The translations under genes and the position numbers were made by a program. Below the pieces are notes generated by a model. It did not search any database and was not told where the DNA came from. It saw only the letters and a program-made list of their open reading frames with translations. This document shows, piece after piece, positions 61,105-64,000 of a DNA stretch of 64,000 nucleotides (its first letter is position 1; each line of letters starts with the position of its first letter). Source of the stretch: Candidatus Aenigmatarchaeota archaeon (GTDB lineage Archaea > Aenigmatarchaeota > Aenigmatarchaeia > Aenigmatarchaeales > JAHLMR01); assembly GCA_018920255.1 (NCBI GenBank), contig JAHLMR010000001.1, forward strand, positions 1 to 64,000, written 5' to 3'.

Positions 61105-61677
61105 ATGATATCTGAAGCATCTGGACAGTTTTTGTTAAGATTTTCAAGACAGGCTATTATAGAATATTTAAAAAATAAAAGAAAAATAGACATTCCAAAA
61201 AATTATCCAAAAGAACTTAATGAGAAAAAAGGAATTTTTGTTACACTACATAAAGAAATTAGGAACGGAATTTATGAACTAAGAGGTTGTATGGGAATAC
61301 CATATCCAATTATGCCAATAATAGAAGCAGTTATTGAAGCATCTATTTCTGCTGCAAATGATCCAAGATTTATTAAACTAAAGGAAGACGAATTAAAAAA
61401 AATTAAAATTGAAATTTCAATTTTAACAGAACCAGAATTAATTAAAGTAAAAAAACCAGAAGATTATTTGAAAAATATAAGATCAAAAATTGATGGTTTA
61501 ATTATTAAAAAAGGAATAATGTCTGGATTACTCTTACCTCAAGTTTGGAATGAAGTGAAGGATAAAGAGGAGTTTCTTAACATTCTTTGTTATAAAGCAG
61601 GCTTATTAAGAGATTCATGGAAAGATCCATCAGTAGAAATATATAAATTTCAAGTTCAAATTTTTAAGGAAAAATAA
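61105..61677 (+). CDS. AMMECR1-domain protein
   Basis: A 190-residue AMMECR1 protein with the signature LRGCMGIPYPIMPI and the stretch AAASISAAN-like ASISAANDPRF, ending in YKAGLLRDSWKDPSVEIYKF. The archaeal family is widespread with no firm function; in some genomes it neighbours a radical SAM and MEMO-type genes, not seen here. Likely cytosolic. A pair of strong hairpins follows the stop. Confidence 0.93.
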   Translation: MISEASGQFLLRFSRQAIIEYLKNKRKIDIPKNYPKELNEKKGIFVTLHKEIRNGIYELRGCMGIPYPIMPIIEAVIEASISAANDPRFIKLKEDELKKIKIEISILTEPELIKVKKPEDYLKNIRSKIDGLIIKKGIMSGLLLPQVWNEVKDKEEFLNILCYKAGLLRDSWKDPSVEIYKFQVQIFKEK

Positions 61678-61678
61678 T

Positions 61679-61750
61679 CCGTCCGAGAAGAAAAAAGACT
61701 CGGACGGTGAGGAGGCAACGGGATTCTAGGTATTTTTAAACCTAGAATCC
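61679..61750 (+). ncRNA. Two strong GC-rich hairpins: structured RNA or double terminator
   Basis: Hairpin 1 (61679-61707) pairs CCGTCCGAG with CTCGGACGG around an A-rich 11-base loop. A linker TGAGGAGGCAACG follows. Hairpin 2 (61721-61750) pairs GGATTCTAGG with CCTAGAATCC around TATTTTTAAA. Both stems are perfect. GC-rich structures stand out in this genome as RNA. The first starts two bases after the AMMECR1 stop, so it might end that transcript, but terminators here normally end in T-runs and these do not. No C/D or H/ACA boxes were found. Confidence 0.5.
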
Positions 61751-61994
61751 ATATTAACTATTTATAAGTAAAGATATTTAAAGTTTTCTATTATTATGTT
61801 AATAGTTAAACTATAAGTTCAGGTTTTAACTATTATTAAACTTTTTTAAATAAATCTTTCAATATCATTTTTATGCATTGGCCTACAATTAGCGTAATTC
61901 TGCTTGATAAAATTAACAAAGAAATTATTTACTTATTCTTTTGTTAAAAATATTTATATTAATAGTTAAAATATAATTTTTAACTAAAATTTAT
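61751..61994. other. Repeat-bearing spacer before tRNA-Arg(CCT)
   Basis: No firm gene. TAATAGTTAAA occurs at 61800-61810 and 61960-61970, and inverted (TTTAACTATTA) at 61825-61835. A TTTAAATA box at 61845-61852 lies about 25 bases before an ATG at 61873 that opens a 24-codon frame (to 61947), the arrangement of a leaderless message. The last repeat sits in the promoter region of the tRNA gene. Confidence 0.4.
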
Positions 61995-62135
61995 GCCCCT
62001 GTAGCTCAGTTTGGACAGAGCGCTTGCCTCCTAAGCAAGATGTCGCGCGTTCAAAGAACCTTCTTTCTTTAAGAAAGAAGGTTCGCAACTTCTTTTCTTA
62101 AAAGAAGTTGCTGGGAGTCGCGCCAGGGGCGCCAT
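61995..62135 (+). tRNA. tRNA-Arg(CCT) with T-loop intron
   Basis: Acceptor GCCCCTG ... CAGGGGC, D-arm GCTC...GAGC, anticodon stem CTTGC...GCAAG with loop CT-CCT-AA, T-stem GCGCG...CGCGC, discriminator G, encoded CCA. The T-loop TTCAAA...T is split by about 62 nt between positions 59 and 60. The intron consists of a hairpin (GAACCTTCTTTC/GAAAGAAGGTTC) and a second (GCAACTTCTTTT/AAAAGAAGTTGC), ending TGGGAG. It matches the tRNA-Phe intron at nearly every base. Confidence 0.94.
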
Positions 62136-62169
62136 AATTTTATAAATTCTGAATTTATTTATTTAGATT

Positions 62170-62673
62170 ATGAAAAGAAAACAAAATTATAATTTTCTAT
62201 ATATTCTATTTTTTATTATTTTGTTTTTAGGAGTTTTTTCATTTGCATTATTGATTCAAAATAAACCATCAAATGAATTAATAAAGGTTTGGCCCGGCGG
62301 AATTTTAGAAGTAGATGGAAATAAAATAATTTTAGGAATTAATTGTACTGCAATAGTAGCTGAAACATCTTCTGAAAGAGCAGAAAACATACAACTAGGA
62401 TTAAATAAAATTATATCAAAAAGACCATCAACATATGATACGTTTTATGAAGTTCTTAAAAGTTTTAATATAACATTAGAAAGAGTAGAGCTTTTGTATT
62501 TTGATGGAAAGTATTATTATGCTGATGCTGTTTTTAAAAGTAAAGATAAACAATTAAGAATTGATTTAATGCCTTCTGATGCAATAGGCCTTGCAGTAAG
62601 GGCAGATGCAGAAATTTATGTAAACAAATCTTTATTATATGAAATAGGTAAGGATATCTGTGAAGAAGAATAA
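62170..62673 (+). CDS. Membrane-anchored DUF151 (bifunctional nuclease-like) protein
   Basis: A 167-residue protein. An N-terminal membrane helix (LYILFFIILFLGVFSFALL) is followed by a DUF151/BFN domain: CTAIVAETSSERAENIQLGL, KRPSTYDTFYEVLKSFNI and the signature LMPSDAIGLAVRADAEIYV. DUF151 proteins have reported RNase/DNase activity in plants. Attachment to a membrane, facing outward by charge, is unusual for the domain. Its end overlaps the nitroreductase start by 14 bases, so they are coupled. Confidence 0.78.
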   Translation: MKRKQNYNFLYILFFIILFLGVFSFALLIQNKPSNELIKVWPGGILEVDGNKIILGINCTAIVAETSSERAENIQLGLNKIISKRPSTYDTFYEVLKSFNITLERVELLYFDGKYYYADAVFKSKDKQLRIDLMPSDAIGLAVRADAEIYVNKSLLYEIGKDICEEE

Positions 62674-63208
62674 TTTTTTATTATTTTTTAAAAAAAGAAG
62701 AAGTATAAGATGCTTTATAGAAAAGGAGATTGAAAAAGAAAAAATATTAAAAATTATAAAGATTTTTAAATATTTACCTTCTTCACTAAATTCTCAACCT
62801 TGGAAAATATTTATTATAAATAATAAAGAAAAAATAAAAGAAGTAGGTGAAAAATTATCTAAAATACATAAATACTCATATCCAATTTTAAACGCACCTT
62901 TAATTGCTATTGTTACTGTAGATCAAGATTTATCTAAAAAGCATTTTGTTGAAGATGGTTCAATAGCAGCATTTTCATTATGGCTTGCAGCATCATATTT
63001 AGGTCTTGGTTCTGTTTGGATTGCAATATATGATCCTAATTCTGAAGAAAGAGAAAACATTGTAAGAAAAGTTTTTTCAATTCCAAAAAAATATAGAATA
63101 ATTTGTATACTTCCTATTGGTTATCCTAAAGAAAAGCCAAAGAAAAAACAAATAAGAAATATAAATGAAATTATAAATTTTTATAACAAAAGAAATCTTT
63201 TTATATAA
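62660..63208 (+). CDS. Nitroreductase-family flavoprotein
   Basis: A 182-residue nitroreductase fold, FMN-dependent oxidoreductase. The N-terminus KRRSIRCFIEKEIEKEKILK and SSLNSQPWKIFIINN match the FMN-binding part; WLAASYLGLGSVWIAIYDP and ILPIGYPKEKPKKK match the rest. Substrate not predictable. The start (GTG at 62660) lies within the DUF151 gene. It is followed by a secreted protein gene with its own ribosome binding site. Confidence 0.88.
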   Translation: MKKNNFLLFFKKRRSIRCFIEKEIEKEKILKIIKIFKYLPSSLNSQPWKIFIINNKEKIKEVGEKLSKIHKYSYPILNAPLIAIVTVDQDLSKKHFVEDGSIAAFSLWLAASYLGLGSVWIAIYDPNSEERENIVRKVFSIPKKYRIICILPIGYPKEKPKKKQIRNINEIINFYNKRNLFI

Positions 63209-63239
63209 CACCAAAATAATTTAATAAAGAGGTGAGAAG

Positions 63240-64000
63240 ATGAAAAATAAGATTTTTTTGTTATTAATATTATTAAGTTTAACTTTAATTGTTTTTGCAG
63301 ACACACCAACAGATTTTAGCGTATCTCCAACTTCTATTATAATGAATATAACAAATCCAACAGCAAATATAATAATTTCTAATCTTACAACAGAACCATC
63401 TAATTTAACAATAGATAACACAACAGTATTATTGGATTCTTTAAATCGTGAAATGAATATTATAGTTTATAATTCTACACACAATTCTACATTTCTAAAT
63501 CTTACACAAGAAACTACTATAACTTTATATTCAAATATGTCAAAACCCGCAGGAAGATATTTAGGAAGTATAGTGATTTATAATCAAACAACACCTTCAA
63601 ATAATATTTCTATACCTATAACAGTAGACGTTCCAATAACTTTTATAAATAATATTGGAAATTTTTCAGGAAACACATCAAACACAACTGAAAATATTTT
63701 CTATTTTAATGCAAGTAAAAATATTATAGAACTTAATATAACTTTTATAGATTTATCAGATAATGTAAGTATAACTTTAAAGGATTCTGAAAATTCAATT
63801 ATAAAAAATATAACAACTCCAGGAGATCTCTATTATTCATTTATAAAAAACGAAACAAATTTCGGTGGAGATAATAAATTTTGGATAATAGAAATTAAAG
63901 GATTAACAGATACATATGCTCAATATAATGGAAGTATAATTATTAGCAATCCTAATTTTATTTTTAATAATATGTTACTTAATATAACACAATTTAATTT
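63240..64000 (+). CDS. Large secreted Asn-rich protein, cut by right edge
   Basis: The frame opens at ATG 63240 after AGAGGTGAG and runs open to the window end (over 250 residues). A typical signal peptide (KNKIFLLLILLSLTLIVFA) is followed by beta-rich, immunoglobulin-like sequence with very many Asn-x-Ser/Thr sites (for example YNSTHNSTFLNLTQ), the pattern of an N-glycosylated archaeal surface or S-layer-type protein. No Cys in the visible part. The C-terminal anchor cannot be seen. The cytosolic nitroreductase upstream is unrelated. Confidence 0.75.
   Translation, partial: MKNKIFLLLILLSLTLIVFADTPTDFSVSPTSIIMNITNPTANIIISNLTTEPSNLTIDNTTVLLDSLNREMNIIVYNSTHNSTFLNLTQETTITLYSNMSKPAGRYLGSIVIYNQTTPSNNISIPITVDVPITFINNIGNFSGNTSNTTENIFYFNASKNIIELNITFIDLSDNVSITLKDSENSIIKNITTPGDLYYSFIKNETNFGGDNKFWIIEIKGLTDTYAQYNGSIIISNPNFIFNNMLLNITQFN

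Noticed and set aside
63221-63421. Minus-strand open frame near the right edge
   Set aside because: It lies opposite the signal-peptide region of the secreted protein, which has a strong ribosome binding site and a continuous frame to the window end.

Overview
This window is a strongly AT-rich stretch of an archaeal chromosome. Archaeal hallmarks include a family B DNA polymerase, the PolD small subunit, Orc1/Cdc6, RadA, an archaeal histone, DnaG, TgtA, archaemetzincin, archaeal SecD/SecF, NusG/Spt5 and P0/L12. Many genes begin about 25 bases downstream of a TTTAAATA-type TATA box (leaderless), and others use a GGTGAT-type ribosome binding site. Genes are short and closely packed, and the anaerobic ribonucleotide reductase points to an anaerobe. 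I read this as a small-genome DPANN-type archaeon; the lineage is inference.

Layout. 1-629: left-edge FkbM-type methyltransferase with a one-base frameshift. 0.7-10.4 kb: polB, a TctA-like permease, secD/secF, a reduced PolD small subunit, orc1/cdc6 with a candidate origin (three ORB-like elements at 9433-9665), and an XRE regulator. 10.5-20.4 kb: an unrecognised ATPase, NAC, CBS-zinc protein, dnaG, two peptidases, the archaeosine pair (a RaSEA/ArcS-like fusion divergent from tgtA), a small wHTH protein and thpR. 20.4-26 kb: a gene-free stretch with ten TTCACGTGAA-type palindromes before an AAA+/winged-helix ATPase, then PRC-barrel, radA, RPA, histone and two small regulators. 26-39.6 kb: a stand-alone formate-dehydrogenase-like protein behind an Orc1-like ATPase, glyS, a CBS-HPF-like protein, archaemetzincin, trpS, pheST and a MinD-like ATPase. 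39.6-48.4 kb: tRNA-Arg(TCT), leuS, a TrmB-type regulator, FKBP, ftsZ, secE-nusG-L11 and L1-P0-L12. 48.4-54.7 kb: thioredoxin reductase with a membrane thioredoxin-like partner, an ATP-cone nuclease, and nrdD with a small zinc protein, a glutaredoxin and the activase. 54.8-64 kb: mixed small genes, two adjacent tRNA-splicing endonuclease subunits, five tRNAs, RNase HII, AMMECR1, a DUF151 protein, a nitroreductase and a secreted protein running off the right edge.

The most striking feature is the tRNA set. All six tRNA genes seen here are interrupted. Four (Arg-TCT, Arg-CCT, Phe, Asn) carry an intron at the same place in the T-loop, and these introns are near copies of one another, built from consecutive hairpins. 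Arg-TCT has a second, anticodon-loop intron; Asn has a D-loop insertion of about 12 nt; iMet and Gln have introns of only 12-13 nt. The two splicing-endonuclease subunits lie next to an intron-bearing tRNA-Phe, and neither shows the full catalytic Tyr-His-Lys triad. Other notable points are a PolD small subunit that has lost its phosphoesterase core, a candidate oriC, and the large palindrome array.
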